Shown here one piece after another: positions 21,689 to 34,671 of a stretch of 64,000 nt of DNA. The first letter of the stretch is position 1, and the number at the start of each line of letters is the position of its first letter. Both the position numbers and the translations under genes were made by a program. A model generated the notes under the pieces. The model searched no databases. It was not told the origin of the DNA and saw nothing but the letters and a program-made list of their open reading frames with translations. Source of the stretch: Bos javanicus (lineage: Eukaryota; Chordata; Mammalia; Artiodactyla; Bovidae); the NCBI RefSeq assembly GCF_032452875.1, contig NC_083873.1, positions 76,443,987-76,507,986 on the forward strand, read 5' to 3'.

Positions 21689-22290
21689 GGGAAATGAAAA
21701 TCTAAACCACTGTGAGCTATCAACACAAACCTGTTAGAAATGCTATTATTGAAAAGATAAGAAATAGCAAGTGCTGGCATGGGTGTGGAAAAAAGGAAAC
21801 ACTTGGGAAATATAAATTAGTGCAGCCACTGTGGAAAACAATCTGGTGGTTTTTCAAGCAATCAAAAAATAGAACTATCATATGACACAGCAATTCCACT
21901 TTCAGGTATTTATCTCAAGAAAACAAAAACACAGACTTGAAAAGATATCTGCATCCACATGTTCACAGTAGTATCATTTACAAGAGTCAAGACATGAAAA
22001 TAATCTAAGTGTCCACTGATGGATAAATGGATAAAGTATGGTGTATATAAGATGGAATATTATTCAACCAAAGAAAGGAAGTACATCCTGACATTTATTA
22101 CATCATGGATGGACCTTGAGAGCATTATGCTTAGTGAAGTGAGACAGAGAAAAGACAAATATTGTATGATCTCACACATATGAGTAATCTAAAAAAAAAA
22201 AAATAGTTTCAGAAACAGAGCAGATTAGCAGTTACAAGAAGCAAGGGGTAGGATAGGAGGTAGGTAAAATGGGTGAAGATGGTATAATTT

Positions 22291-24217
22291 TTTTTGTAAT
22301 TTTTCTTTTTTTTCCTTAAATACTACTGTGGAACTTATAACCCTAGTAGAACCTGTGTGAATTGCCTCTTGACAAATTTTGAAGAAGAAATTATCTAATG
22401 CAAATATAGATGCATATTGCTATGTGGCTATTAAAATACAAACAAAATTATAGGCTGAACCAAAGACAGAACTAAACTTATATCAGAGTAGTCTTATTAT
22501 AGTCTTTGATAATCACTAATAGACTGAGAACCAGTGTTCTGAGAAATACAAAATCAAAGGCAGACAAACAGTACAGAGAGAAATCTAGAAATTCTTACCA
22601 TATGAATACTTAGCTGTATTTATATTGCTGAAGGATTGTCATGAAGAAGTGAATATGACCTACTCTTTGGTACTCTAGAAGTTATAATTTATTTTGGAGG
22701 CAGTTTTGAAATCAATATGAGGAATATTTAACAGCTATTGCAGTGGATTTACAGAGTGAGTACTGACAAGTTAGGGAGACTCCTGGTACTAGATATATTC
22801 AAGAAAAGTTTGCAAGGATGTTTGACAGTCAGAGACTTGGATAAATATTCATGAAGACCATTTGTAGTCCTAAAAGTCCACAAGACTGTTTCTTTACAGA
22901 TATTTACAACAACCATCTATTTTGCTACTCTAGAATCAGAAAGAAGTATAAATTCGGTATGCAATATCTTTAGTTGGAATAGTGATTCTGCACATTAATT
23001 TTGAGAAATTGGATTATTATATCTGGAAGTGTTAATGCATTCTTCAGAGAACAGTCAGGATTCAATAAGATCTATACATTCTAAAATATGATATATAATA
23101 AACCATGTATTGAACACTCATATGCAATTTTCATTTATTTTCCAAATATTAATTTAGTAGGGCTACTGTTTACCAGGAAAATAAACTGCTTTCAAGACAT
23201 ACAGAACTGTACTTGCAAGGTAGAGCCCTCATAGATTCAATAGATTGTCTGTTATGTGTCCCTCATGATATAGTCATTGTAATACATACTTTATAGGATA
23301 CAGAAGTTCAGATCATGTAATAACTTGTTAAGAACTATACAACTATCTAAATAGTTGCTTTTTTATTGATTATCCAGGAGATAGAACAGGTTTGAGGTAA
23401 GTGTATTGTTTAATTGTTTTCGATTCACATAGATAACTTCTAGAGCTCCATTTATGTTTCCCATCATGAAGCCTTACTCTAAATGTTTCTTCCCCTTCAG
23501 AAAACCTCTTTGTTTTCAATTTGTGTGTTACTGTCATATTCCATCACAGTGTTAATCTCAACAGTATTCGCCCTCCAACTCTGTCTTTATTCAGTATAAG
23601 AGGCAGGAAATAAAACATCTTCTTTACTTCAACACATCAGAGGAAGCTAGAAATTCAATTTTCTGATTCCCAGTTCAGTTTTCTCTCTATTACAAACTTA
23701 ATACCATTGAATGAACTTTAGCTACCATGTCCACAGAAAGTTCTGACATTCATAGTCGCACATCAACATCTATACAGTCTTCTTCAAATTCAGAAAGTAC
23801 AGACAAAAGGGAATATGGGAATAACAAAGCAGCTGTGAGCAACATAGTTGGGTGGGAATTTGATTTATAAATTTTCTGCTCAGTTTATGCTTGAACTCTA
23901 CAAACCCAGTTTTCATAGTATTGTCCCTTAAAGTGGCTAGTGTATTTGACTCAGAAAAGACAAGAAACAAAGGACTTCTGATTAGGAATAAGAAAATAGG
24001 AATAGTAATAAATAAAGGTAATGCCTAGTAAAGGATTATAATTTTATACTCACATACACAACTATACATAAAAATATCCAGACATCATATATAATCAAGA
24101 CAATACCTTGGAGGCACATAATTAAAAAATTAGAAACCAAGCCTCCACTCATAAACTTTTCCCTCTGATAGCAAAATTAGAAATATTAAAGCAAACATCA
24201 TCAAATGTTACTGTACT
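22291..24217. other. AT-rich unique sequence
   Basis: No repeat or gene is identified. There are T-rich runs near 22288-22318. Frames are short, and the longest (66 codons, minus, 23770-23970) has no motif. Confidence 0.55.
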
Positions 24218-24229
24218 ATAAGGATGTTG

Positions 24230-24451
24230 TAACTTCCCTGGTAGCTCAGATGGTAAAGCGTCTGCCTGCAATGCAGGAGACCTGGGTTTGATCCCTGGGT
24301 CAGGAAGATCCCCTGGAGAAGGAAATGGCAACCCATTCCAGTATTCTTTCTTGGAGAATTCCATGGACAGAGGAGCCTGGTGGGCTACAGTCCATGGGAT
24401 CGCAAAGAGTCAGATATGACTGAGTGACTTCACTTCATTTCACTTCACTTC
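24230..24451 (+). mobile_element. Bov-tA SINE with target-site duplication
   Basis: This is a full-length copy with A box tagctcagatgg (24242-24253), B box ggtttgatccc (24285-24295), Bov-A body, and CACTTCATTTCACTTCACTTC tail. A perfect 12-bp duplication, ataaggatgttg, flanks it at 24218-24229 and 24452-24463. The head derives from tRNA-Glu and is not a tRNA gene. Confidence 0.97.
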
Positions 24452-24463
24452 ATAAGGATGTTG

Positions 24464-27400
24464 CACTGAATTATACTGAAATTGAACAGAATGCTGAACA
24501 GTATCCAAATATTACTTGCATTACTCACATAAATATTACATAATGAAATGACACACTAAGAATAGAGAGAGGCATTTTATGAAAGGAAATTCTTTTAAGT
24601 GATAGTTGGTGCTATCATTGCTTTTTGTTTGTTTGTTGACTACAGTGTGAATTGAAAGCAGGGGTATAATAGAGAAACAGGGAAATTACCGGTAATAGCA
24701 AGTTCTAAATTCTCTCTCCCATCACAACATCAATCATTACAAAGAATGGTCAATAATAAATATCAGCATAGAATACTTCTTTGTAACACTCATTTTTAAA
24801 TTTTGTATTTTAAAAATACAGAAGTATGAAAATTATAGAAGCAATGCTCTATCACAATATTTTTCCTAATTTTTATATTATATGTTAGCTTGAAAATTAA
24901 AAAAGCCTTCTCAAAAAAAAAAGATATGTTAACACAGTATTTTTTTAATTTACAAAATACTAAGTTTAAAACATTTTAACAGTTACTTGAATAAATCATC
25001 TACATGTTGAACATTTGCTGAAGTGAAATTTCTATATCCTTGTCACATTTAAAATATTTGTTTTATTGATAAAAGATGATTTGATTTCTGGGATATCAAA
25101 TCACTGTGTAGGAAAATTATCATCAAATTCATTATTGATGTCTTTCAGGAGTCACAGTAAAATAAACCAAATAAGAGCACAGCAAATAAAAAACAGCAAC
25201 AACAAAATCCTCTTATACATTACTATACAACCAAGAAAATGAACAACTTGTTTTCAGGTCAAGAGGAAAAGAAATATGAAAAAGAAGAGAATGAAATATA
25301 TCAAATAAGTACCAATCACAAATCACATTTTTACTTTACTCTTACATTTCTGATGTTATAACTTGCCATGTTTTACTAATCTAAATTATATATGTAAAAT
25401 CTGAACTATAAATTATCCTAAATTTAGTAGGTTTCATGGGCAACTACTCTTCCATAATATTAAATTATGTATATTCTTTTTATAAATAGTGTTGCAAAAT
25501 TCAAGTTGAACAAAAAAAGAGTCAACATAAGAAATATTCAAACACAGATCTCCCATACATCATTAGTAATTTGTGAAAGGCTTGATGGGAAAGAACATCA
25601 TGGTTGACTTCATGTATTGACTCACTCCCAATTCTGCAGATACTCACAACCTAAAAACTACATTTCCTACGCTACTTTTAAACTAAAGTTTTGGAGGTAG
25701 AATTGATTTCACTGAATAACTGCACTCCTGTCAGTTTTGAAAGACAGAAATCAAGCAGAAGCTCACTTTCAGGCATTCATTCTGATTGCAAGCAGTATCA
25801 TAGCAACATCAGTACAGAGAGATAATTTTAGTGGCCATACTCTATATCTAGTGAGCAAACCTTCACAGAAAACAGAAGAAATTGTAGATGAAGTAGCAGC
25901 AGTTTCCTGATCTCTGGGTTGCAGGCAGGGGAGGGTTCTTAAAATGAGGTGACCCCTCCACTCAGCCCTTCCAATCATGCTTTAAGTAATTAATTACCTG
26001 TATAAAAATCCTAGTAATTGAAATATCTAAGGGGCCATATTTTCCCTCTATACTTACTGATAGGAAAGAAAAATACACTGGATATTAACAAAGAAACATA
26101 AATACATATATCTATATATATAAAAAAGTATATACATAAAGATATTATAGAAGATATAAATAAATGGAGATACATATCATGTTTCAGGAGAAGTATAAAA
26201 TGTCTTCTTAATTAACATGTAGTGTTAAATAAATCCCAAAGTACTAGGAGGATTTTTATGACATTTTTAAAAACAGGTTTATAAAGTTTACCTGTAAACA
26301 TAAGTAGTTAAGTATAGATATAAAGTATTCCAAAAAGTGATATAGATATAGTACTAGATATTAAGATGCATCAAGATATTAATATGGTAGAGAAAAATCT
26401 GTAAATAGATGCAAGAGCCAGAATCAATGTCAGAAAAAAATGTTGCTATATTTAAGTAATTATACAATAAAGAAATTATCAAAATCAATAAGGAAAATAA
26501 AAGATAAGCAACAAATGATTTGGTGGAAAATAAAAACAAAAGGGCTTACCTGGTGCTTTATACCATAATTCAAATTTAGTTCCAGGTTGATTAACTGAAC
26601 TTAGAAATTGATATCACATATACTAAAGAATAAGTTGAAGTTCTATTTAAACATTATCTAAATGGCATTGTTTTTGCCAGAAAGATTGTTTTGCTTGTCT
26701 AATAGCTGCAATAGTTATTCTAATAGAATTATGCCTGTATTTTATTTCATAACAGATTTTGTAAATTGTTTTACAAACAAATGAAATGTGTAAATTAAAA
26801 AATACAATTAAAGTAATAAAAGAAAAAAATGGGCATGGACTTTTTTGAACAAAAAGTCACTGTAACAAATCACAAAGAAAAATAAAGATTGTCACATGCA
26901 AATGTAAGATTGTCTTGTTTTTTTTGGCCTACAATCTCTTTTATCAGAACGGAGAGAAAAAAAATTGAAAGAAATATTGGCAGTGAACATGAGACAGGTT
27001 AATTTAATTATGCAAAGAATACAAAGTTGAAAAGAAAGCATGTCAATGGAAAAGTGAGGAAAGAACTTCAAAGACAGTTTACTTATGTAGTAATAAACTA
27101 AGAAATGAATTTAAGTACAAAAATAATCTTCACATTTAAAAAGTAAGCTTCTAGAAATTTTCATTATTAAATAATTATGGATACAAAAAATAGGTGGTAC
27201 AACAAAGAACATTGCAGTGTTGTTTACAATGATGAAAATTAAGAAGGATCTAAATTTCCATACTAGGGAAAATTAATGCTGTCTTTAAGATAGAATGATG
27301 GGGAAGGGGTTAAAATCCCATTTTCTTATAATAAAAAAGAGAAAATGCTCAAAATGTAGGAGTACATGATGGAAACAAGAACTTACTACTTTAATTAAGA

Positions 27401-27509
27401 AATCAGTCATTTAAAACACTAAATAAATACCTATTTATTTAAATGTACTTCCTGAAAATAAAAACACCAGAGTATCAGTTGATTGCAGCATTAGAAGTGA
27501 TTTTTGTTT
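24464..27509. other. Longest repeat-poor, AT-rich stretch
   Basis: No recognisable gene, RNA or mobile element is seen over 3 kb. Features are limited to a TA-rich run at about 26100-26135 and scattered A- and T-rich runs. At about 25740-25980 composition is somewhat less AT-rich, with a meaningless 69-codon frame. Its freedom from young elements is notable beside the dense flanks. Confidence 0.5.
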
Positions 27510-27527
27510 AAACTTTTCTCTACTTTC

Positions 27528-27619
27528 CTTTTTTTTTTACATTTTTATTTTATTTTTTAACTTTACAATATTGTATTGGTTTTGCCATATATCATAATGA
27601 ATCCACCATAAGTATACAT
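27528..27619 (-). mobile_element. 92-bp L1 3' end with long target-site duplication
   Basis: The reverse complement ends in the ruminant L1 terminus ('caatacaatattgtaaag' and poly-A). An 18-bp duplication, aaacttttctctactttc, lies at 27510-27527 and recurs with one mismatch at 27620-27637. It is a complete but extremely 5'-truncated L1 insertion. Confidence 0.92.
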
Positions 27620-27637
27620 AAACTTATCTCTACTTTC

Positions 27638-28147
27638 TGTAATAGCATATATTAATTGGATAATCCAACAAAGTAAATAATATTTGGGAAAAAGTGACAG
27701 ATTTAACCTATACTAACTTAAGAAGGAAATGTATTGGCTTGTCAAACAGAATTTTCCTGCCACTGTGAACTTCTAAAGCAGGCTTGATTCTGGGATACAA
27801 TTTCAAAACACCTTAATTCCATAATTTCTCAGCTCTACCTCATCTGCATTAGCTCCATTCTCAGACTGACTCTTAACATCTATTTGACCAGGATATTTTT
27901 ATATTTTGTTCATTTATGTTTCCAAAATGCCTGTGCTAGACATATGATAAGTGTATAATAGTTTGTTGAGTGAGTAAATAAGTTAATTAAAGAGAAACAG
28001 ATGTAGTATAACCAGCTTCCAACTCTCCCAGTTTCATTCAGCAGAGAACAGTTGCTTCATATGTAGCAGTATCCCTAGTCCAAAGCTCATGAATTCCCTT
28101 AGTCCATCTCTGAACCAAACAATGCCATTCTCTATCCAGACACAGTC
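27638..28147. other. Unique intergenic sequence
   Basis: At about 27930-27985 a run 'gataagtgtataatag..ttgttgagtgag' is weakly L2- or MIR-like. Nothing else is seen. Confidence 0.5.
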
Positions 28148-30808
28148 CAGTTCAGTTCAGTTGCTTAGTCATGTCCGATTCTTTGTGACCCCATAGACTG
28201 TAGCATGACAGGCCTCCCTGTCCATCACCAACTCACGGAGTTTCCCAAACTCATGCCCATTGAGTTGGTGATGCCATGCAATCATCTAATCCTCTATTGT
28301 CCCATTCACCTCCCGCCTTCAATCTTTCCCAGAATCGGGGTCTTTTCCAATGAATAAGTTATTCACATCAGGTGGCCAAAGTATTGGAGTTTCATCTTCA
28401 ATATCAATTCTTCCAATGAACACTCAGGACTGATCTCCTATAGGATGGACTGGTTGGATCTCCTTGCAGTCCAAGGGAAAATAAAGAGTCTTCAACACCA
28501 CAGTTCAAAAGCATCAATTCTTCAGTGCTCAGCTTTCTTTATAGTCCAACTCTCACATTTATGCATGACTACTGGAAAAAACATAGCCTTGACTAGATGG
28601 ACATTTGCTTGCAAGTAACATCTCTGCTTTTTAATATGCTGTCTAGGTTGGTCATAACTTTCCTTCAAAGGAGCAAGCATCTTTTAATTTCATGTCTGAA
28701 GTGATATTGGAGCCCCCCAAAATAAAGTCTGCCATTGTTTCCACTATTTCCCCATCTATTTCCCATGAAGTGATGGGAGATGTCATGATCTTAGTTTTCT
28801 AAATGTTGAGCTTTAAGCCAACTTTTTCACTGTCCTCTTTCACTTTCATCAAGAGGCTCTTTAGTTCATCTTCACTTTCTGCCATAAGGGTGGTATCATC
28901 TGCATATCTGAGGTTATTGGTATTTCTCCTAGAAATCTTGATTCCAGCTTGTGCTTCATACAGTCCAGAATGTCTCATGATGTACTCTGCATATAAGTTA
29001 AATAAGCAGGCTGACAGTATACAGCCTTGACGTACTCTTTTCCTATTTGGAACGAAAATGTTGTTCTATTTCCAGTTCTAACTGTTGCTTCCTGGCCTGT
29101 ATACAGATTTCTCAGGAGGCAGGTCAGGTGGTCTGGTATTCCCATCTCTTTCAGAATTTTCCACAGTTTATTGTGATCCACACAGTCAAAGGCTTTGGCA
29201 TAGTCAATAAAGCAGAAATAGATGTTTTTCTGGAACTCTCTTGCTTTTGCGATGATCCAGCAGATGTTGGTAATTTGATCTCTGGTTCCTCTGCCTTTTC
29301 TAAAACCAACTTGAACATCTGGAAGTTCATGGTTCACATGTGTTGAAGCCTGGCTTGGAGAATTTTGAGCATTACTTTACTAGCATGTGAGATGAGTGAA
29401 ATTGTGCAGTAGTTTGAGCATTGTTTGGCATTGAATTTCTTCGGGACTGGAATGAAAACTGACCTTTTCCAATCCTGTGGCCACTGCTGAGTTTTCCAAA
29501 TTTGCTGGCATATTGGGTGCAGCATGTTACAGCATCATCTTTTAGGATTTGGAATAGCTCAACCAGAATTCTATCACCTCTGCTTACTTTGTTCATAGTG
29601 ATCCTTCCTAAGGCCCACTTGACTTCACATTCCAGGATGGCTGGCTCTAGATGAGTAATCACATCATCGTGATTATCTGGGTTGTGAAGATCTTTTTTTA
29701 CAGTTCTTCTGTGTATATTTGCCACCTCTTCTTAATATCTTCTGCTTCTGTTCAGTCCATACAATTTCTGCCCTTCATTGAGTCCATCTTTGCATGAAAT
29801 ATTCCCTTGGTATCTCTAATTTTCTTGAAGAGATCTTTAGTCTTTCCCATTCTATTGCTTTCCTCTGTTTCTTTGGGCTGATCACTGAGGACGGCTTTCT
29901 TATGTCTCCTTGCTATTCTTTGGAACTCTGCATTCAAATGGGTATATCTTTCCTTTTCTCTTTTGCTTTTTGCTTCTCTTCTTTTCACAGCTCTTTGTAA
30001 GAACTCCTGAGACAGCCAGTTTACTTTTTTGCATTTTCTTTTCTTGGAGATGGTCTTGATCCCTCTCTCCTGTACAATGACATGAACCTCTGTCCATAGT
30101 TCATCAGCACTTTATCATATCTAGTCCCTTAAATCTATTTCTCACTTCCACTGTACAATCGTGAGGGATTTGACTTAGGTCATACCTGAATGGTCTAGTG
30201 GTTTACCCCACTTTCTTCAATTTAAGTCTGAATTTGGCAATAAGGAGTTCATGATCTGAGCCACAGTCAGCTCCCAGTCTTTTTTTTTTTTTTTTCTGAC
30301 TGTATAGAGCGTCTCCATCTTTGGCTGTGAAGAATATAATCAATCTGATATCAGTGTTGGCCATCTGGTGATGTCCATGTGTAGAATCTTCTTTTGTGTT
30401 ATTGGACGAGAGTGTTTCCTATGATCAGTGCGTTCTCTTGCAAAACTCTATTAGCCTTTGCCCTGTTTCATTCTGTACTCCAAGGCCAAATTTGCCTGTT
30501 ACTTCAGGTGTTTCTCGGCTTCCTACTTTTGCATTCCATTCCCCTATAATGAAAAGGACATCTTTTTGGGGTGTTAGTTCTAGAAAGTCTTGTAGGTCTT
30601 CATAGAACCATTCAGCTTCAGCTTCTTTGGCATTAGTGGTTGAGGCATGCTTTGATTACTGTGATATTGTGTGGTTTGCCTTGGAAATGAACAGAGATCA
30701 TTCTGTTCTTTTTGAGATGGCATCCAAGCACTGCATTTCAGACTCTTTTGTTGACTATGATGGCTACTCCATTTTTTCTAAGTGATTCTTGCCCACAGTA
30801 GTAGATGT
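28148..30808 (-). mobile_element. BovB, about 2.66 kb, endonuclease to 3' end
   Basis: This is the most extensive single BovB copy. It runs on the minus strand from the YYCGQ-type start of the endonuclease (30808) to the 3' tail (28148). In order it has the endonuclease (about 30800-30200), a basic linker with KRREAKSKREKERYTHL (about 29990), RT with an AFDCVDHNKLW segment (about 29190) and YADD at 28895-28906, and the C-terminus. Small deletions and frameshifts are spread throughout, and the HLM-R codon is TGA. A T-run occupies the RPGA/WEL area near 30280. The first part of the ORF and the 5' UTR are missing. Confidence 0.94.
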
Positions 30809-31849
30809 AGGGCAAACTCACAAGATAAAAGCCTACCTCAATCAGGGATGCAAGAATGGGTAGTACCCTAGATGAAAACTCAAGTATCATTATCAAAAGA
30901 ATGCAGTACAGTTGTTAGGAACTCAAAAGTGGCAGTCACTGCTGTATGTCTATGTAATAAAAACATACATATTAATCCCATTTTTAATATTTAAGTCATA
31001 CCTATGAAGCAATAAACACACTTCTCTCAATAAACAGAAGACTGAATAAACATCCCATACAATCATTTGGGTTTAATGCTTTGCAAATTGCTTTGGGTTT
31101 CGTTGATTGAGCCAAGAAACTCCAAGTTTGCAGTTGTCTGCTCAAAGTGAAATCAATAAATGCTTTTCTTGGTAGTGGGGATCACAGGGGATGAAGTCTA
31201 AGTCTAAAGCACACTAAAAAGTGCTGACCTATTAAGACATATTGGATACCTTTTATTAAAAAGTAAAAACAAACTATAAGAATGGATGACTCCACTCACT
31301 AAAGGCCTTTCCATTATACTTTCGCCTTCAGTATTCTTCAATGAATTGGAAAAATGGTTTTTGAATGGGTTTCAAGGCACAAATACATTGATTCACTGAG
31401 GGACTTGGCTATCAATACAGCGTCTCCAGGATGTCTGGCACACCAGTCGCCTCCAGGCAGTGTTTTAAATGAAGAGTGGATAAATGGCCTTTATATTTAT
31501 TATAGACTTTCATCTATTGATTAAGAATTATAGTAAATACTGAAATATGAAAAATAACTTATTGCCTAGTATTTTCATACAATATGTTGATGATGAAACT
31601 CAATATGATACTATAAACTAGTCCATAGTCCTTTTAAAACTGCTTTGTAAATATTTTACAAGGAGACCCTAGCATTTTTCTTGAGGTTTCCTCAAATAAA
31701 CCATTTTTCCATTCTGCAAATATGGAAATTGAAATGTGAATGTTAATATTTCAACTTTGGGTCCTGGAGTATATCAGCTATTTGAAATAGCTACACTGTA
31801 GTCATTCAGGGGACCCCTAATGAGAATTCAGTCTTCTAAATGCAGTATG
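30809..31849. other. Unique intergenic sequence
   Basis: No repeat or gene is recognised. Confidence 0.5.
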
Positions 31850-32295
31850 TCATACAAACTGGATTTAAACCCTTGCTTTACCACATACTAGCTATGTTAC
31901 CCAGGTACAATTTTTTTTTATATTTCCTCTGTTTCAGTCTCTTCAACTTTAGGAGATATGAGATCACCTACATTTATCAGGTTTTATAAATAAGTTAGGG
32001 ATTCTTAGGTGGCACAAGTGGTTAAGAACCTGCCTGCCAGTGCAGGTAGATGCCTGAGACAAGGCTTCAGTTCCTGTGTCAGGAAGATCCCCTAGAGTAG
32101 GGCCTGGCAAGCCACTCCTCTTCTTGTCTGCAGGATCCCCATGGACAGAGGGGCCTGGCAGTCTATCATCCATAGGGTTGCAAAGAGACATGACTGAAGT
32201 GACTTTGCATGTATTCATGCATAAATAAGTTAATGCATATAAATCACATAGGAAAAACTGGCACAGCAAATGCTCTACAAATACTGACTATATGT
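31850..32295 (+). mobile_element. MIR SINE, split by Bov-tA
   Basis: The left half has MIR hallmarks: 'ctggatttaaacccttgc', the core 'accacatactagctatgtta', and 'cctctgtttcagtctcttca'. After the SINE, MIR resumes with 'taatgcatataaatcacat' and 'gcaaatgctctacaaatac'. MIR is a mammal-wide tRNA-derived SINE mobilised by L2 (family knowledge). Confidence 0.8.
31998..32220 (+). mobile_element. Bov-tA SINE inserted in MIR
   Basis: The copy is diverged, with a degenerate head and tail ACTTTGCATGTATTCATGC. A perfect 12-bp duplication, ataaataagtta, flanks it at 31986-31997 and 32221-32232. The target was MIR sequence. Confidence 0.92.
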
Positions 32296-33334
32296 TCTAT
32301 GGAGGGAGTTATAACCACCAAACTTGACAGAGATTAGTAGGTGAACACCCAAATTATATGGATTATAAATATATGAGACTCATTTTCTGTTAACTGTGCC
32401 ATATGACTAAGCTGCAGCTAAGGGAATATAAGTGAGTTTGGCAAGTTCTATAAAAATTTCCTTACATCCCATGCCCATTCCCTCTCTGGATGGCTTGAAT
32501 ATCAATGCCAGTGTTCGCTTTGTAAAGTACTTTGGTAAAGATTTGAGAATTTCTGACAGCTTGGGTTCCTGAATGTGTACAAGAGAACTGCCCAGTTAAC
32601 CTGCACACTCGCCCAGGACTTTTCCATGGGCATGAAATAAGCTTCTATTGAGTAGAGGTATTACTTTGGAAGATTTTTTTTTTAACTATTATATACCCTA
32701 TGCTTTTCTAGTTAATATAGATGGCAAGAAATAAAAGATCAATAATATACATCATTTTGTTAAAGGAAATTTTAAGCTTATGAGAAGCAGAAAAAGACAC
32801 AAATTAAAAGCTTAATGTTGTGAGACACTTCCAAAAGAAAAATATCATGAATTATCAGAACTCAAAGAGTTTCCAGGAAGTCAAAAGATAATTCACTCTT
32901 AGGAAATCTTTGAACATTTCTTGCAGTTGTGCCTTTTGAACTATGTCTTCAAGGAAGAATGGAATTATGGCAAATATATATAGCCTCTCAGGCACAGGAA
33001 ATGGCATGAACAGAGGCAAACAGAGAGTGTTGAATATTTTAGGAGATCAGCAAATATTAAATTAGCCTGGAGTAAAAGATTGAGTTACTAAGAATGGAAA
33101 GATAGGCTAGCACCAGATTTTTGAAAAAAAAAAAAAATTCTATGTGTAGATATCCAGGATTGACCTGATATGTAATGGGGAACATCTGAAGTTATGAGAG
33201 CATAAGATAGTGATTTGGGGATAATTAAGGAAGATGTGATCCATTTTGTTTTTCATATTCTGTAATTCAGCAATGTTAAACTACTTAAAATATTCCCAAC
33301 TTTTACTCTTTCACATCCCTGTATCTGAGCATAT
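32296..33334. other. Unique or ancient sequence
   Basis: At about 32900-33110 the run with 'caggcacaggaaatggcatg' resembles an old mammalian repeat that I cannot name. An A13 run lies near 33123-33135. No gene is seen. Confidence 0.45.
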
Positions 33335-33541
33335 GTTGTTGTTTAGTTGCTAAATTGTATCTGACTCTTTTGAAACCCCGTGGACTGTGGCCCACCAGGA
33401 TTCTCTGTCCATGGGATTTCCTAGGCAAGGATACTGGAGTAAGATGCCATTTTCTCCTCCAGAATATCTTCCTGACCCAGGGATTGAACTCCATGTCTCC
33501 TTCATTGTCTGATAGATTCCTTACCACTGAGCTACCTGGGA
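33335..33541 (-). mobile_element. Bov-tA SINE, diverged
   Basis: The reverse complement shows head, B box ('gagttcaatccctgg'), body and the older tail ending in ACAACAAC. Substitutions are frequent. The element ends at the head at about 33541. Confidence 0.85.
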
Positions 33542-34468
33542 ACCACCATGCAGTATCACCTAGCTTAGATATCATCTTCTAGAAAATCCATCTAACTTTC
33601 TTGAAGTTAAATATTTCATTTTCAGCAACTACACTATGTATATGAGTCTGGCACACAGTAGGTGTCCAATAATTGTGTTTAATGAATGTATTTTGACAAT
33701 AGAGTGACTCACACTTTCTTATAACACAATGAACTCATGAAATACTCTTATTATATCTCACCTAGCATTATATCACTAGCATTTAACACATTTTTGGATT
33801 CATAGAGTACCCTTAATGATGCTTTTTGAGGTAAACTGATTTGTGCTGTGGATTAACATATTGAGAAATAGAAGCAGGAAAACTCTCATTTATAAATGTA
33901 CCAAGTTTTCACCTTTAAGTAAGCACCATAACATTTTTTTCAAGCTTATTGTTCACATTATTAAATCAACAAAAAAGCAGCACATTACTGAATTAGTAGA
34001 AAATACAATATTAATGAGTCTGGGATGCCACAGTCCATTTTTAAAAGCACAATGTCCTTTAAATTGATGCTTTAAGTGGTTGTGAGACTAGAGTCAATGC
34101 AAGCTTAGTGGTATTACAAAGAGATAGGCTGACATAACAAAAGTTCAACTGTGTAGATAATCACACTACAAATCTAAGTCAGATACAATTTTAAATATAA
34201 CATTAATAAAACCTAAAATATGACAAAGTGTAGTAATATTGTAATTTTTTAAGATTTATGAAACAGAAAAAAATTCTCTGAGGAATGCAACTTACTTGAT
34301 CAATGCTCTCTGACCACTAAAATCTTAACTACTGATGTCAGCTTGGTCTCCTTGTTTCATTTTTAAAATATTTAAATTTTTGTTAGTGTTTTTACTTGAT
34401 GAGTTGAAATTAATAGAGTCCTTATAAGACATTATCTAAACAATAAATTATAATGTTAGTGTATTGAT
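33542..34468. other. Unique sequence with a short MIR/L2-like tail
   Basis: At about 33640-33690 'gtctggcacacagtaggtg' and 'caataattgtgtttaatg' match the 3' end shared by MIR and L2. The remainder is unrecognised and AT-rich. Confidence 0.5.
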
Positions 34469-34671
34469 AGGACCTCCCAGATGGCTTAGTGGCAAAGAAT
34501 TGACTTGCCAAGCAGGAGACATCTGCCAGGCAGGACATGCAGGTTCAATCCCTGTGTCTAGAAGATCCCCTGGAAAAGGAAATGGAAACTCACTCCAGTA
34601 TCTTTCCTGGGAGATCCCATGAAAATAAGAGATTGGAAGGCTATAGTCCATAGAGTCTCAATGAGTCACAC
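34469..34671 (+). mobile_element. Bov-tA SINE, diverged
   Basis: The head 'aggacctcccagatggctta' is followed by an inserted repeat of 'ccaggcaggacatgc' type before the B box 'ggttcaatccc'. The body is 'gatcccctggaaaaggaaat', and the tail is degenerate. No clear duplication is seen. Confidence 0.8.

Larger units (their letters stand above)
20520..22290 (+). mobile_element. Old L1 ORF2 end and 3' UTR, split by BovB
   Basis: The left part (about 20520-20607) reads like late L1 ORF2 ('gacatataaatgaccaatag', 'catgaaaagatgcttaac', 'atcactaatcat'). It resumes at 21689 with 'gggaaatgaaaatctaaacc'. It then continues through the standard segments 'agtgcagccactgtggaaa', 'aagtgtccactgatggataa' and 'catggatggaccttgagag' to 'atgagtaatctaaaa'. 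Consensus order across the gap shows that the antisense BovB at 20608-21688 was inserted into this L1. Confidence 0.85.

Noticed and set aside
24230..24451. tRNA gene (A and B boxes in a tRNA-Glu-like sequence), here and in other Bov-tA heads
   Set aside because: No cloverleaf closes, and the sequence continues into the Bov-A body with a target-site duplication. It is a SINE.
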